The notes: generated from the letters alone by a model not told the origin. A stretch of DNA of 40,741 bases from Kiritimatiellia bacterium (GCA_007134735.1 SLKG01000010.1:1-40741); one strand, 5' to 3'. Positions 25,560-33,097 are shown, counted from the first letter of the stretch. Numbers and translations: made by a program.

Positions 25560-26186
25560 TCAATCCGGGGTGACCGGCCGGCGCCGCGGGGGAATGCGCG
25601 GAATGTCAATGATGACATCCACCGCTTCGGGAAGGGTCACCACAAAGATGTCGCTTGCAATGAACGTCATGTCCGTGCCAAAGGCCACCTCGTCGGGCTG
25701 GCCGAACACGGTCTGCTGTTTCAAGGGGTCGGTTGACGCGGAGGACGCCAGCAAATAGGGCGCTACGGGCTCTCCCATGGGGTCCACGCTTTCCAGCGCC
25801 ACGCCGACCGTGTCGATCGGAATACCGATGCCCACCAGGTAATCTATCCAGGACTGCGGGTTGTCGGGGTCCTCAATTTCATCACTGCGATCGATCGCCT
25901 GTACGATGACCCGGGCCAGATCCGCCCGCGTGACGACCCGGTCCGGTTGCCACCCGTCGGCAGGGGCAATCTGATTGACCAGCAGGATTTCAATCGCATT
26001 GTGCACGGAAGGAGGCGCCGGAAGATATCGATACAGTCCCAGCACATTGACCAGCATGAGCGCCAGCTCGCTCTGGGTTATGTGATTATTGTTTCTCTGC
26101 TGGTTCGGCGCAGCCGATGCGGATGGGATAAGCGGGGACATCATCAGCACGACCGCCACAACAAACACACCAAATTTCTTTATCAT
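25560..26186 (-). CDS. Small secreted SLH-like protein of unknown function
   Basis: The 208-residue protein has a signal peptide (MIKKFGVFVVAVVLMMSPLIPSASA). A helical region (about 36-110) resembles S-layer homology modules: ITQSELALMLVNVLGLYRYL and later RADLARVIVQAIDRS. The remaining half is acidic and proline-rich, ending RIPPRRRPVTPD with no anchor motif. SLH domains of Gram-positive bacteria bind pyruvylated cell-wall polymers. Here the pyruvyl transferase in the same locus makes binding of the exported glycan an attractive guess. I do not recognise an orthologue with known function. AAGGAG stands 7 bases before the ATG. It is the first gene of the long minus-strand cluster. Confidence 0.75.
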   Translation of the reverse strand: MIKKFGVFVVAVVLMMSPLIPSASAAPNQQRNNNHITQSELALMLVNVLGLYRYLPAPPSVHNAIEILLVNQIAPADGWQPDRVVTRADLARVIVQAIDRSDEIEDPDNPQSWIDYLVGIGIPIDTVGVALESVDPMGEPVAPYLLASSASTDPLKQQTVFGQPDEVAFGTDMTFIASDIFVVTLPEAVDVIIDIPRIPPRRRPVTPD

Positions 26187-26272
26187 AACGCTACTCCTTC
26201 TCGCTCAAACCTATTGCGTCCGGAATCCGTGCACCGGATGGCAAGCGTATTTATGGCACCTCACAGTAAGTA

Positions 26273-26301
26273 GAGATACAAATAATTAGTAAATCGGTCA
26301 A
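26273..26301 (-). promoter_or_regulatory. Possible sigma-70 promoter for the polysaccharide locus
   Basis: On the minus strand TTGACC (26296-26301) and TATCTC (26273-26278) are 17 bases apart in an AT-rich stretch. The site is about 87 bases before the SLH-like start. The -35 box is good and the -10 box is poor. It lies in the 263-bp spacer shared with the divergent RNase HIII gene. Confidence 0.35.
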
Positions 26302-26449
26302 TCAAAAATATCCTTGATTCTCTGTTTTTCCACTAATTATCGGGGCTAATTTTCATATGGGATCCATCAGATTCCGGCGGTTTTTCTTGACGCGTGCGGT
26401 TATCCTGTTGTCACGGGGGCCCGGGTTCTGATACGCTCCCCGTGCCGTC

Positions 26450-27502
26450 ATGCAACAGAATTCGTTCACCATTACACTGGATTCGGACCAGCAGGACCGG
26501 CTTGTTGGACATATTCAAACCGGTAACTACCAGCCGGTCGACGTCCCGCACGCCGTCATTGCCGCGGATATTCCGAACTGCCGCATAGCGCTTTTCAAGA
26601 GCGGAAAATGTCTCGTTCAGGGCAAAGCGGCCCGGGAATGGGTGACCTTCACGCTGGAGCCCCTGATCCTGAAGGAAGCCCGCCTGGGCTATGAAAGCGT
26701 GGTGGATCCCGAAAGTGTGTCGGAACACATGGGGGTGGACGAAAGCGGAAAGGGCGATTTCTTCGGCCCCATGGTGATTGCCGCCGCCTATGTGAACCGC
26801 GAACGGGTCGAACAGCTGCGTCGCATGAATGTCCGGGACAGCAAGAGCATCACCAGCGATAAACGCGCCTGGGATCTGGCCGATGAGATTCAGAAACAGC
26901 TCAAAGACCAATATGCCGTCGTAACCATCGGGCCTCGTGCCTATAACCGGCTCTATGCGAGCATGAGGAACGTAAACCGGATCCTGGCCTGGGGACATGC
27001 CCGGGCCATTGAAAACCTGCTTGAAAAAGTTCCGCATTGCCCGCGCGCCGTCTCGGACCAGTTCGGTCCGAAAAGACAAATCGAACAGGCGCTCATGAAA
27101 CACGGGAGGCACATTGAGCTCGTTCAGCGGCCGAAAGCGGAATCAGACCCGGCGGTCGCGGCCGCATCCGTGCTGGCCCGGGCGGCCTTTACGAAAGCCT
27201 TGAAACGGCTGGGGGAACAATACGCGCTGACGCTCCCCAAAGGAGCGTCCGAAAAAGTCCGGGAGGCCGCCGGGGAATTGATCGCCCGGCACGGACCGGA
27301 AACACTGGTCGATACGGCCAAATGTCATTTCCGGACGACGGACCTGGTTTTGAAGGCCGCGGGCGCGGATCGCCGTGTGCTCGGGCCGGAGGGACAGGCC
27401 GTGTCCAAACCATCCACCCGCTCCCCCGCTTCTCCTGCCGGAAACGCGCCGGTCCGCAATGAGGCGGGGAGGAGGAACCTCGGAAACGAAGGTTCCGCTT
27501 AA
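26450..27502 (+). CDS. rnhC: Ribonuclease HIII
   Basis: The 350-residue enzyme has the N-terminal TBP-like substrate-binding domain of RNase HIII (about 1-85), then the RNase H fold. MGVDESGKGDFFGP at about 94-107 gives the active-site pair Asp97-Glu98; Asp203 in VSDQFGP and Asp233 in ESDPAVAAAS complete the metal site as known for this family. It cleaves the RNA strand of RNA/DNA hybrids in the cytoplasm. The family normally ends near the CHFRTTDLVLK block at about 310. A 35-40 residue, low-complexity, Pro/Gly/Asn-rich tail follows here, whose DNA includes a 7-bp hairpin. It is divergent from the polysaccharide cluster and converges on the HU gene. Confidence 0.96.
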   Translation: MQQNSFTITLDSDQQDRLVGHIQTGNYQPVDVPHAVIAADIPNCRIALFKSGKCLVQGKAAREWVTFTLEPLILKEARLGYESVVDPESVSEHMGVDESGKGDFFGPMVIAAAYVNRERVEQLRRMNVRDSKSITSDKRAWDLADEIQKQLKDQYAVVTIGPRAYNRLYASMRNVNRILAWGHARAIENLLEKVPHCPRAVSDQFGPKRQIEQALMKHGRHIELVQRPKAESDPAVAAASVLARAAFTKALKRLGEQYALTLPKGASEKVREAAGELIARHGPETLVDTAKCHFRTTDLVLKAAGADRRVLGPEGQAVSKPSTRSPASPAGNAPVRNEAGRRNLGNEGSA

Positions 27503-27525
27503 GAGGGGAAAATAAACCGCACAAT

Positions 27526-27555
27526 GAAAAACCCCGCGGGATTTCCCGCGGGGTT
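27526..27555 (-). terminator. Rho-independent terminator of the HU gene
   Basis: A perfect 11-bp stem AACCCCGCGGG/CCCGCGGGGTT with loop AAAT is followed on the minus strand by a T-tract. It lies 24 bases past the HU stop. It is placed between the convergent rnhC and HU genes; on the plus strand the stem is the same but no U-tract follows. Confidence 0.88.
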
Positions 27556-27578
27556 CTCCTGAACATCCGTCTCGGCGC

Positions 27579-27854
27579 TTATTTCAATACCGCTTCCTTG
27601 CACGCCTTTGACACACGGAATTTGACCGCTGTTTTCGCCGGAATATGAATCTGCTCGCCCGTGGCGGGATTCCGCCCCATACGGGCCGCACGATTGACCA
27701 TTACCAGCTTCCCAATACCCGGCACGGTAAACCCGTTGGCGGCTTCCTGGTAGGCCAGGTTGGCCAGCTCGTCCATCAAGCGCTGGACATCCTTTTTCTG
27801 AAGTCCGGAACGCTCCGCCAAGGTCGCCATAATCTGTGTTTTCGTCATCGCCAT
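27579..27854 (-). CDS. HU-family histone-like DNA-binding protein
   Basis: The 91-residue protein MAMTKTQIMATLAERSGLQK has the HU/IHF fold: two helices, the FTVPGIGKLVMVNRAARMGR beta arms and the GRNPATGEQIHIPAKTAVKF signature (about 58-80). It binds and bends DNA as a dimer and helps compact the nucleoid. The start at 27854 is preceded by the purine-rich GAGGGAGGGAG at 8-10 bases. A longer in-frame start at 27944 would add 30 residues with no family match. It is probably a single-gene transcript, as a good terminator follows. Whether it is HU, IHF or a paralogue cannot be decided from one copy. Confidence 0.95.
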   Translation of the reverse strand: MAMTKTQIMATLAERSGLQKKDVQRLMDELANLAYQEAANGFTVPGIGKLVMVNRAARMGRNPATGEQIHIPAKTAVKFRVSKACKEAVLK

Positions 27855-27964
27855 GATAATTCTCCCTCCCTCTATATGATGTGACTTTTGGGTCAACAAT
27901 TTGCCCAAACCGTTAATTCGAGATATTGAGCCTCCAAACACCAATAATACAAGTGTTTTTTTAG

Positions 27965-28528
27965 CTAAAGATGGGCCACGATGCGCCGAAGAATCATGGC
28001 CCCGGCAATTTGTTCCGCCTTGTCGGGATTCTCCACATGCTCGATTATGTTCAGCGCAAACTCGAATGTGGTACCCGGGGCCTGGCTGGTAATGATGTTG
28101 CCGTCGATAACCACGGGTTGATCAACCCAGTCAATCGGTTTCATCTCCTCCGCCACGGAAGGATGGAATGTAACCCGCCGATCTTTCAGGATGCCCGCAT
28201 CCTTCAAAACCAGGGGACCCGCACACACGGCGCCGATCCGTTTGTCCCGGTCATGGAATTCGCGCACCGCGCGGCACACGTCCGACATCCCGCGCAGTTG
28301 CTGAACGCCCTCGCGACCGCCGGGAATGACAAACAGATCGAAGGCATGGGGATCCAGTTTCGACCACGCCTCATCCGGGAAAAGCCGGACGCTGCGCGAG
28401 GCCGTTACCGGACCCGGTTTGAAGCCGGCCGCCGTTACCGTCCATCCGGCCCGCCGGAAGGTATCGATCAGAATGACGGCTTCCATTTCCTCAACGCCAT
28501 CAACCAATGGAACCAGTACTTTTGTCAT
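27965..28528 (-). CDS. DJ-1/PfpI family protein
   Basis: The 187-residue protein starts MTKVLVPLVDGVEEMEAV. Cys102 in IGAVCAGPLVLKDAG is at the nucleophile-elbow position and Glu16 is the conserved partner, as in human DJ-1 (Cys106, Glu18). The fold is a flavodoxin-like Rossmann type. Members act as chaperones, glyoxalases or deglycases; the exact activity of this one is not readable. AAGGAG lies 6 bases before the ATG at 28528; a GTG three bases upstream is a less likely start. It starts 33 bases after the NERD gene stop, so they may be co-transcribed. Confidence 0.93.
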   Translation of the reverse strand: MTKVLVPLVDGVEEMEAVILIDTFRRAGWTVTAAGFKPGPVTASRSVRLFPDEAWSKLDPHAFDLFVIPGGREGVQQLRGMSDVCRAVREFHDRDKRIGAVCAGPLVLKDAGILKDRRVTFHPSVAEEMKPIDWVDQPVVIDGNIITSQAPGTTFEFALNIIEHVENPDKAEQIAGAMILRRIVAHL

Positions 28529-28561
28529 CACACACTCCTTATGTGTCTCCCTGGGGGCAAT

Positions 28562-29329
28562 CTAGGGTGTGTCATGCGTGGATGCAACCCACTGATCGAG
28601 TTTCTTGGCTACGCCCACGCGTACCTGTTTCGACAAGGCATGATCCACCGAATCCTGAAGAACGCGCAGTAAATCGTGCACCCCGCAAATGACCACACCG
28701 GAAAGGCCGGTATAACCGCCTTCCAGGTTTCCCGATGCGAAACAGAGAACGGGTTGCACGTCCACATCCAGATCGCTCTCCTCTTTGAGGCGGCGTTGCA
28801 GTTCCGAGGCCGCCTTTCGCACCTGGTCCAGCGGCGGCCGGTCGGGCTCTTCGCCGTCATACAGAATCCGGCCGTTTTGAATGGTAATCCATCCGCTCCA
28901 GTTCTTGGTCTCGACGACGAAGACACCACTGGGACCGACAACGATATGATCATAATCCCGCGCATCCATCAGCACCCCGCGCCGTTGAGGCGCCAGTCCA
29001 TGATAGATGCGGTAATCCGCCGGCAGGAATGCCAACGTTCGCGCAACGGACTCCTCGCCGCGCGCTCCTTTTAGAAAATCATGCAGCCGCGCGCGGCTCC
29101 GGGTCAATAAACCGGCGGACAACCCCGCCAACAGCAGGAAAAGAAGGCCGATGGCCGTGGGGTGTAGCGGTGGAATCGGCCACGCCGCGCGCAACAGATA
29201 CCCGCAGGCGGCAAAGATCAAAAACAACGGCCACAAAACACGCAACAACCCGATGAGCCGCGGGGTTTCACCCGGACTGCCGGTCACGCGGGCATAGTGG
29301 CCGGGTGTTGAAATGGTCGGTTGTTTCAT
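28562..29329 (-). CDS. NERD-domain membrane protein
   Basis: The 255-residue protein has two membrane helices (about 25-48 and 57-75) and then a NERD (nuclease-related) domain at about 87-190. The domain motifs are LKGARGEESVARTLAFLP and DYDHIVVGPSGVFVVETKNW, with the Asp, Glu and Lys of a PD-(D/E)XK-like core (D129, E142, K144 by count). The family is of unknown function and is predicted to have a nuclease-like fold. No partner gene of a defence system is next to it. GGGAG lies about 9 bases before the ATG. The gene precedes the DJ-1 gene by 33 bases. Confidence 0.87.
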   Translation of the reverse strand: MKQPTISTPGHYARVTGSPGETPRLIGLLRVLWPLFLIFAACGYLLRAAWPIPPLHPTAIGLLFLLLAGLSAGLLTRSRARLHDFLKGARGEESVARTLAFLPADYRIYHGLAPQRRGVLMDARDYDHIVVGPSGVFVVETKNWSGWITIQNGRILYDGEEPDRPPLDQVRKAASELQRRLKEESDLDVDVQPVLCFASGNLEGGYTGLSGVVICGVHDLLRVLQDSVDHALSKQVRVGVAKKLDQWVASTHDTP

Positions 29330-29415
29330 AACACAGCGCTCCCGGAAAACAGGGAGACTCTAACAGGCATTGCGGTAGAGCACGAGCTCTCATTACGGGC
29401 TTTAACGCACGAAAT

Positions 29416-29468
29416 GACAGGCAAGAATGCCTGTCTTACACCCGTAAGACGGCCATTCTTGGCCGTCT
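29416..29468. repeat. Inverted pair of two perfect 8-bp hairpins
   Basis: GACAGGCA-AGAA-TGCCTGTC (29416-29435) is followed by AGACGGCC-ATTCTT-GGCCGTCT (29447-29468). The second, read on the other strand, repeats the CAAGAAT centre of the first, so they are a mirror pair of a REP-like type. They sit in the 188-bp spacer between the PorV-like and NERD genes. Confidence 0.65.
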
Positions 29469-29517
29469 CGATCATCGCCATGGCGTCAAAAGGACCATGA
29501 CCGGAGGCGGGGCTCCC

Positions 29518-30432
29518 TTAGAATGCAAAGGTCGCGCTCGCCGCCCAATATTCAAAGTCCAGCGTCGCCCCCTCCACACTGAACTCGGGGGTGAACCGGT
29601 AACTGGCGCCGGCGGTCGGCCATTCTGTTCCGCCGATGGAATACATGCCGCCGCGTACGCCAACCTGCTCATTGATCCAATACTCGGCGCCCAGCATGAT
29701 ATAGTCTTCTTCCGTGAATAAATAAATATCCGCCGCCAACGTCAATTGCTCGTTCGGCCGAAACGCAATGCCGGGCCGGATATTCCGCATCCATTTGGTG
29801 ACTGGCGTGCCGTTAAGTTTCATTTCCGGCTCGTTGACGTCCTGAACCAGCAGGCCGAATGACCATTGTTCGTTCAATCGGTAGATCGCCGACAGGTCCA
29901 GACCCGGATCGACATCCAGTGTTTCCTTCTCGTTGCGCCAGGTCAGCTCGGCCTGACCGAAAGAAAGGTTGGCGCCGATGGCCAGTTCGCCCTTGGTAAC
30001 GTTCGGCAAGGCCATGGCCATGCTGACCCATGGACGCGTGTATTTAAACTCAATGGGTTCGGGGTCTCCGGGAATAAACCCCCAAATCCTCGGGTTCCAC
30101 GTGAAGATCGATGCGGCGGCGGCAAATTGCTGGCCAAACGGCTGGGAATAGGATCCGAACCATTTGTAATTGATATCGTCTCCGCCGACATATGCAACGG
30201 TCGCCTGGCGCGTCCGTATCAAGGCCAGCGCCGCCGGATTCCAGTACGGGACATTCGCATCGTCGGCCACGGCGATGAAGGCCCCCCCCATACCCAGAGG
30301 CCGCGCACCCACACAGGCCGATACCGGCGCCGGCCGCCCTATCTGAATGGCCGCCAACAACAACACCATCAAGCCTAAAACCCGGCGTGTTCCCCCGGGA
30401 TTCCGCAAGCGCGCAATCTGTACGTCATTCAT
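29518..30432 (-). CDS. PorV/UPF0164-like outer-membrane beta-barrel protein
   Basis: The protein of 304 residues has a signal sequence with a long polar start, then a hydrophobic core up to about 38. After it comes GARPLGMGGAFIAVADDANVPYWNPAALALI, the hallmark of the OmpP1/FadL-like PorV/UPF0164 group (residues cited in two overlapping pieces of one motif). The rest is amphipathic strands ending ASATFAF with a terminal Phe, as in outer-membrane barrels. Cleavage is likely after VSA, leaving a Cys that also fits a lipobox (VSAC). GGGG is 6 bases before the ATG at 30432; a start at 30453 is less likely. Function in this strain is unknown; the family includes type IX secretion and fatty-acid transport proteins. 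Confidence 0.82.
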   Translation of the reverse strand: MNDVQIARLRNPGGTRRVLGLMVLLLAAIQIGRPAPVSACVGARPLGMGGAFIAVADDANVPYWNPAALALIRTRQATVAYVGGDDINYKWFGSYSQPFGQQFAAAASIFTWNPRIWGFIPGDPEPIEFKYTRPWVSMAMALPNVTKGELAIGANLSFGQAELTWRNEKETLDVDPGLDLSAIYRLNEQWSFGLLVQDVNEPEMKLNGTPVTKWMRNIRPGIAFRPNEQLTLAADIYLFTEEDYIMLGAEYWINEQVGVRGGMYSIGGTEWPTAGASYRFTPEFSVEGATLDFEYWAASATFAF

Positions 30433-30652
30433 GTTCGCCCCTTTGTTATACATGGGTTTCGTTCATGCGCCGGCCGCGTACTCAACCGATCCGCCCGGCT
30501 CTTCACACTATGGCAAATTGTCAAATACCGCACGTGTCGATGTCAACTTAAATATCACGCGATCCGTCGGTTCTGGATTCAACCCGGTTCCGCATACCGT
30601 TGCGCGACGGTACGAACACCGGCAAATTTCTCCACACGAAATCCGGTGAACC

Positions 30653-30661
30653 TGTTATAGT
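30653..30661 (+). promoter_or_regulatory. Extended -10 promoter element at the WcaJ-like gene
   Basis: TGTTATAGT fits the extended -10 pattern TGnTATAAT with one mismatch. The last base is 7 bases before the A of the ATG at 30669, so the transcript would begin at or next to the start codon. No Shine-Dalgarno precedes that ATG. No good -35 box is seen, as expected for extended -10 promoters. Confidence 0.5.
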
Positions 30662-30668
30662 CGGCGCC

Positions 30669-32081
30669 ATGCACAGACGGGATACATTCGAAGTCTTGAC
30701 GGCCGCCATCGGGTTGCTGGGAGACGCGGCGGCCCTGTTCGCGGGGTTTATGCTGGCGGTATGGATCCGCTTCTTCAGCGGATACATTCGCGCGCCGGCG
30801 GAATATGCGTTGCCGCCCATGTCGCTCTACCTGTATGGCGCCTTCATCGGAACGCTGTTGTTCCTGCTCATCTATGCCGTTCTCGGTCTGTACGAACGGC
30901 CGCAGGTGGGCGGGTTCTCCGACAAGATCCCCCGACTGACCCGAGCCACCTTGTGGGGGATCTTTGTGGCCATGGTGCTGGCGTTTGCCATTGCCACCGA
31001 CCCTCCTTTCTCGCGGTTGGTGGTCGGCTTGTCGTTCTTTACGGTCCTGGGACTGGTCGTTGCGGAACGATACCTGTTATTCAAAATCGAAATCGTCCTG
31101 GCGCGCCGCCAGAAGAGGGCCAACCGTGTGTTGGTGCTCGGCACCGACGAGAACGCGGGCAATTTGAAAGAGGCGATTGAACAGGAACCGCGATTGCGCT
31201 CTGAAATCGTCGGTTTCCTCAAAACCGGCGACGCGGAGCCGCACACGGATGTGCCCCTCGAAAGAATCCTCGGCGACCTGAATGCCCTGCCCGACCTGTT
31301 GACCCGGGAAGGGGTGGATCATGTGATCCTGTCCAACCTCGGCCTTCCCCATGAGCGCATGGTGGAAATCATCATGCACTGCGAACGGGCCATGGCCAAG
31401 TTTCATCTCGTGCCGGATCTGTTCCGGATCCTCACGACCAACGTGCGTATCAGCACCATCGGGGGTATCCCGCTGCTGGGCATCGGGAAATGGCCGCTGG
31501 ACTACGTGTGGAACCGGGCGATGAAACGGGCGGAGGATATCACCGGCGGGGTGATCGGCCTGATCCTTTCGGCCCCCGTCATCGCCGCGGCCGCCGCAGC
31601 CATTAAGATAACCTCCCCGGGTCCCGTGTTTTACCGCCAGGAAAGATGCGGAGAAAGCGGTAACCGCTTCATCATCCACAAGTTGAGAACCATGACGGTG
31701 GATGCCGAAGAAACCAGCGGCCCTGTCTGGGCGGATCGCGACGATCCCCGGCGAACACCGGTCGGAGCATTTCTGCGCCGATACAACCTGGATGAACTGC
31801 CCCAGTTCTGGAACGTGCTGAAAGGCGACATGAGCCTGGTCGGTCCGCGCCCGGAACGCCCGCACTTCGTCGAACAGTTCAAGGAAGTTTTTTCCCGTTA
31901 CATGAGCCGGCACTTCTCAAAACCCGGCATGACCGGATGGGCGCAGGTCAATGGCCTCCGCGGCAACACCTCGCTCGAGGAACGCATTAAACACGATCTG
32001 TACTACCTGGAAAACTGGTCGCTCGCGTTCGACTTCAAAATCCTGATGAAAACCTTCTTTGCACGGGATAACGCGTACTGA
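30669..32081 (+). CDS. WcaJ/WbaP-type polyprenyl glycosylphosphotransferase
   Basis: This protein of 470 residues has an N-terminal bundle of four to five membrane helices (about 10-140) and a CoA-binding-like regulatory domain (about 150-280). The C-terminal bacterial sugar transferase domain (about 285-470) shows KRAEDITGGVIGLILSAPV, PGPVFYRQERCGESG, FIIHKLRTM, LPQFWNVLKGDMSLVGPRP and PGMTGWAQVNGLRG. These are the motifs of the family that moves a hexose-1-phosphate from UDP or GDP sugar to undecaprenyl phosphate, the first step of capsule or exopolysaccharide synthesis. The specific sugar is unknown. It is set apart from, and opposed to, the main locus. A start at 30600 adds 23 unlikely residues. 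Confidence 0.93.
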   Translation: MHRRDTFEVLTAAIGLLGDAAALFAGFMLAVWIRFFSGYIRAPAEYALPPMSLYLYGAFIGTLLFLLIYAVLGLYERPQVGGFSDKIPRLTRATLWGIFVAMVLAFAIATDPPFSRLVVGLSFFTVLGLVVAERYLLFKIEIVLARRQKRANRVLVLGTDENAGNLKEAIEQEPRLRSEIVGFLKTGDAEPHTDVPLERILGDLNALPDLLTREGVDHVILSNLGLPHERMVEIIMHCERAMAKFHLVPDLFRILTTNVRISTIGGIPLLGIGKWPLDYVWNRAMKRAEDITGGVIGLILSAPVIAAAAAAIKITSPGPVFYRQERCGESGNRFIIHKLRTMTVDAEETSGPVWADRDDPRRTPVGAFLRRYNLDELPQFWNVLKGDMSLVGPRPERPHFVEQFKEVFSRYMSRHFSKPGMTGWAQVNGLRGNTSLEERIKHDLYYLENWSLAFDFKILMKTFFARDNAY

Positions 32082-32100
32082 GGGTGTCGGGTGTCGGATC

Positions 32101-32146
32101 AATCGTCCACCGTTATCGTCGCGCGGTATCGTATTCCGAAGAGAAA
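32101..32146. repeat. 46-bp direct repeat, copy 1
   Basis: Pairs with 32262-32307 at about 42 of 46 positions; the first 22 bases (starting AATCGTCCACCGTTATCG) are identical. Confidence 0.75.
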
Positions 32147-32204
32147 GGGAAGAACAAAGCATGAAACAGAACCCGCACGATGTTCTTCTTCCCGGGTTGT
32201 TCCA
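32147..32204 (+). repeat. Inverted repeat pair, left member
   Basis: About 58 bp matching, in reverse, 32600-32663. The core AACCCGCACGATGTTCTTC is identical in both. Small gaps occur on either side. Confidence 0.6.
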
Positions 32205-32261
32205 TCCTGGCTCTTCGGCACACGAGAGCGGACGACGAGAACGGATTACGGGTGAAGACAT

Positions 32262-32307
32262 AATCGTCCACCGTTATCGTCGCCCGTTATCGTAATCCGA
32301 AAAGAAA
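32262..32307. repeat. 46-bp direct repeat, copy 2
   Basis: Second copy of the repeat at 32101-32146, 161 bases downstream, with four mismatches. Confidence 0.75.
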
Positions 32308-32376
32308 CAGGGTACGAAACAGCGATGTGCCCGAACGCTCTCCCCGTCTTCCTCGGACAAGCTTCCCCCCGGGAAC

Positions 32377-32394
32377 GCCGGGCCCCAGCCCGGC
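32377..32394. repeat. Perfect 7-bp hairpin
   Basis: Arms GCCGGGC and GCCCGGC around the loop CCCA, of the same size class as the other hairpins of this region. Confidence 0.6.
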
Positions 32395-32599
32395 CTATGT
32401 CCAATGAACGGACCCATTAATTCTGGCGGCACAGCGTGTGGGTGGTGACGGGCAACCCGCCCCCCGGTCACCACGCGCTTCGCCTGGGTGACCGGACCCC
32501 TCCCGGGAGAGGTGGGGGAAGAGGTGCAGGCGAAGTACAAAGTTCTCCCCTCCCTGGAGGGGATTAAGGGGTGGGTGGAATCCGGCTTGTGGGTTCGAA

Positions 32600-32663
32600 T
32601 GGTCAACCCGGCAGGGAAGAACATCGTGCGGGTTCCGTTTCACGCTTTATTCTTCGCATTCCC
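32600..32663 (-). repeat. Inverted repeat pair, right member
   Basis: Reverse-oriented copy of the segment at 32147-32204; the shared core reads GAAGAACATCGTGCGGGTT on the plus strand. Confidence 0.6.
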
Positions 32664-32706
32664 TTCGGTGGACCCAACCCGCCGCGTCCACTCTTGCTCC
32701 CTTCAT

Positions 32707-32725
32707 CACGGGCTGGAAGCCCGTG
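32707..32725. repeat. Perfect 8-bp hairpin next to the MITE-like element
   Basis: CACGGGCT and AGCCCGTG with a 3-base loop, ending 14 bases before the left terminal repeat at 32740. Confidence 0.6.
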
Positions 32726-32739
32726 CCACGATAATGTGA

Positions 32740-33065
32740 GGGGCTGTATCAAAAACCGATTTGCAGCTCGGCGAGAAGCCTTGCCCTACCATTCCCAAAT
32801 CCACCGCGGGAAGGTAGGGCGCGGGCGCTGCACGCGCCGGGAAGCAGGATCCGGTCTGGTCCATCTCATGTCTCGGCGGGTCCGGCGGCCCCGCCCTACC
32901 AAGCCGGAATCCACCGCGGGAAGGTAGGGCGCGGGCGCCCTGCCACGGCGTAGTTCCGCCTTCCGGGCGGAACGAAGTCGGGTGCACGCGCCGAAATTCA
33001 CCAATCCGGTCCAGCTCATCCCTTGCTCCGGCGAGTCCCCGTGAGCCGGGTTTTGATACAGCCCC
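32740..33065. mobile_element. MITE-like element with 15-bp terminal inverted repeats
   Basis: The left end is GGGGCTGTATCAAAA at 32740-32754 and the right end is its exact reverse complement at 33051-33065, with a further near match of two to three bases inside. The 326-bp segment has no coding capacity for a transposase. Inside are two 110-bp tandem copies (shared block at 32798-32828 and 32908-32938) with GCCCTACC/GGTAGGGC stems. No target duplication is evident: the flanks are GTGA on the left and AAAA on the right. Termini of this look occur in several insertion sequence families, but I cannot assign one. Confidence 0.55.
32939..32982. repeat. 44-bp hairpin inserted in one tandem copy of the MITE-like element
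   Basis: Copy 1 reads GGGCGC then TGCACGCGCCG without a gap; copy 2 has 44 extra bases at that exact junction. The insert contains an 8-bp stem GTTCCGCC/GGCGGAAC (32953-32973) around a 5-base loop, like the REP-type hairpins elsewhere. Confidence 0.6.
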
Positions 33066-33097
33066 AAAAGCCTGAACGGAGCGTGAGAGGCCTGACC

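Noticed and set aside
28562-29329. NERD protein as part of a defence system
   Set aside because: The neighbours are a barrel protein and a DJ-1 protein, with no helicase, ATPase or other defence partner.
30433-30600. Promoter for the PorV-like gene from two TTGACA hexamers on the minus strand
   Set aside because: Neither hexamer has a reasonable -10 box at 15-19 bases, so I did not list a promoter.
32161-32643. Two small genes beginning MK(Q/R)NPHDVL on opposite strands
   Set aside because: They are the same repeat read in two orientations; the rest of each frame is repeat or hairpin sequence.
32740-33065. Complete insertion sequence
   Set aside because: No transposase fragment is encoded between the terminal repeats and the segment is only 326 bp.
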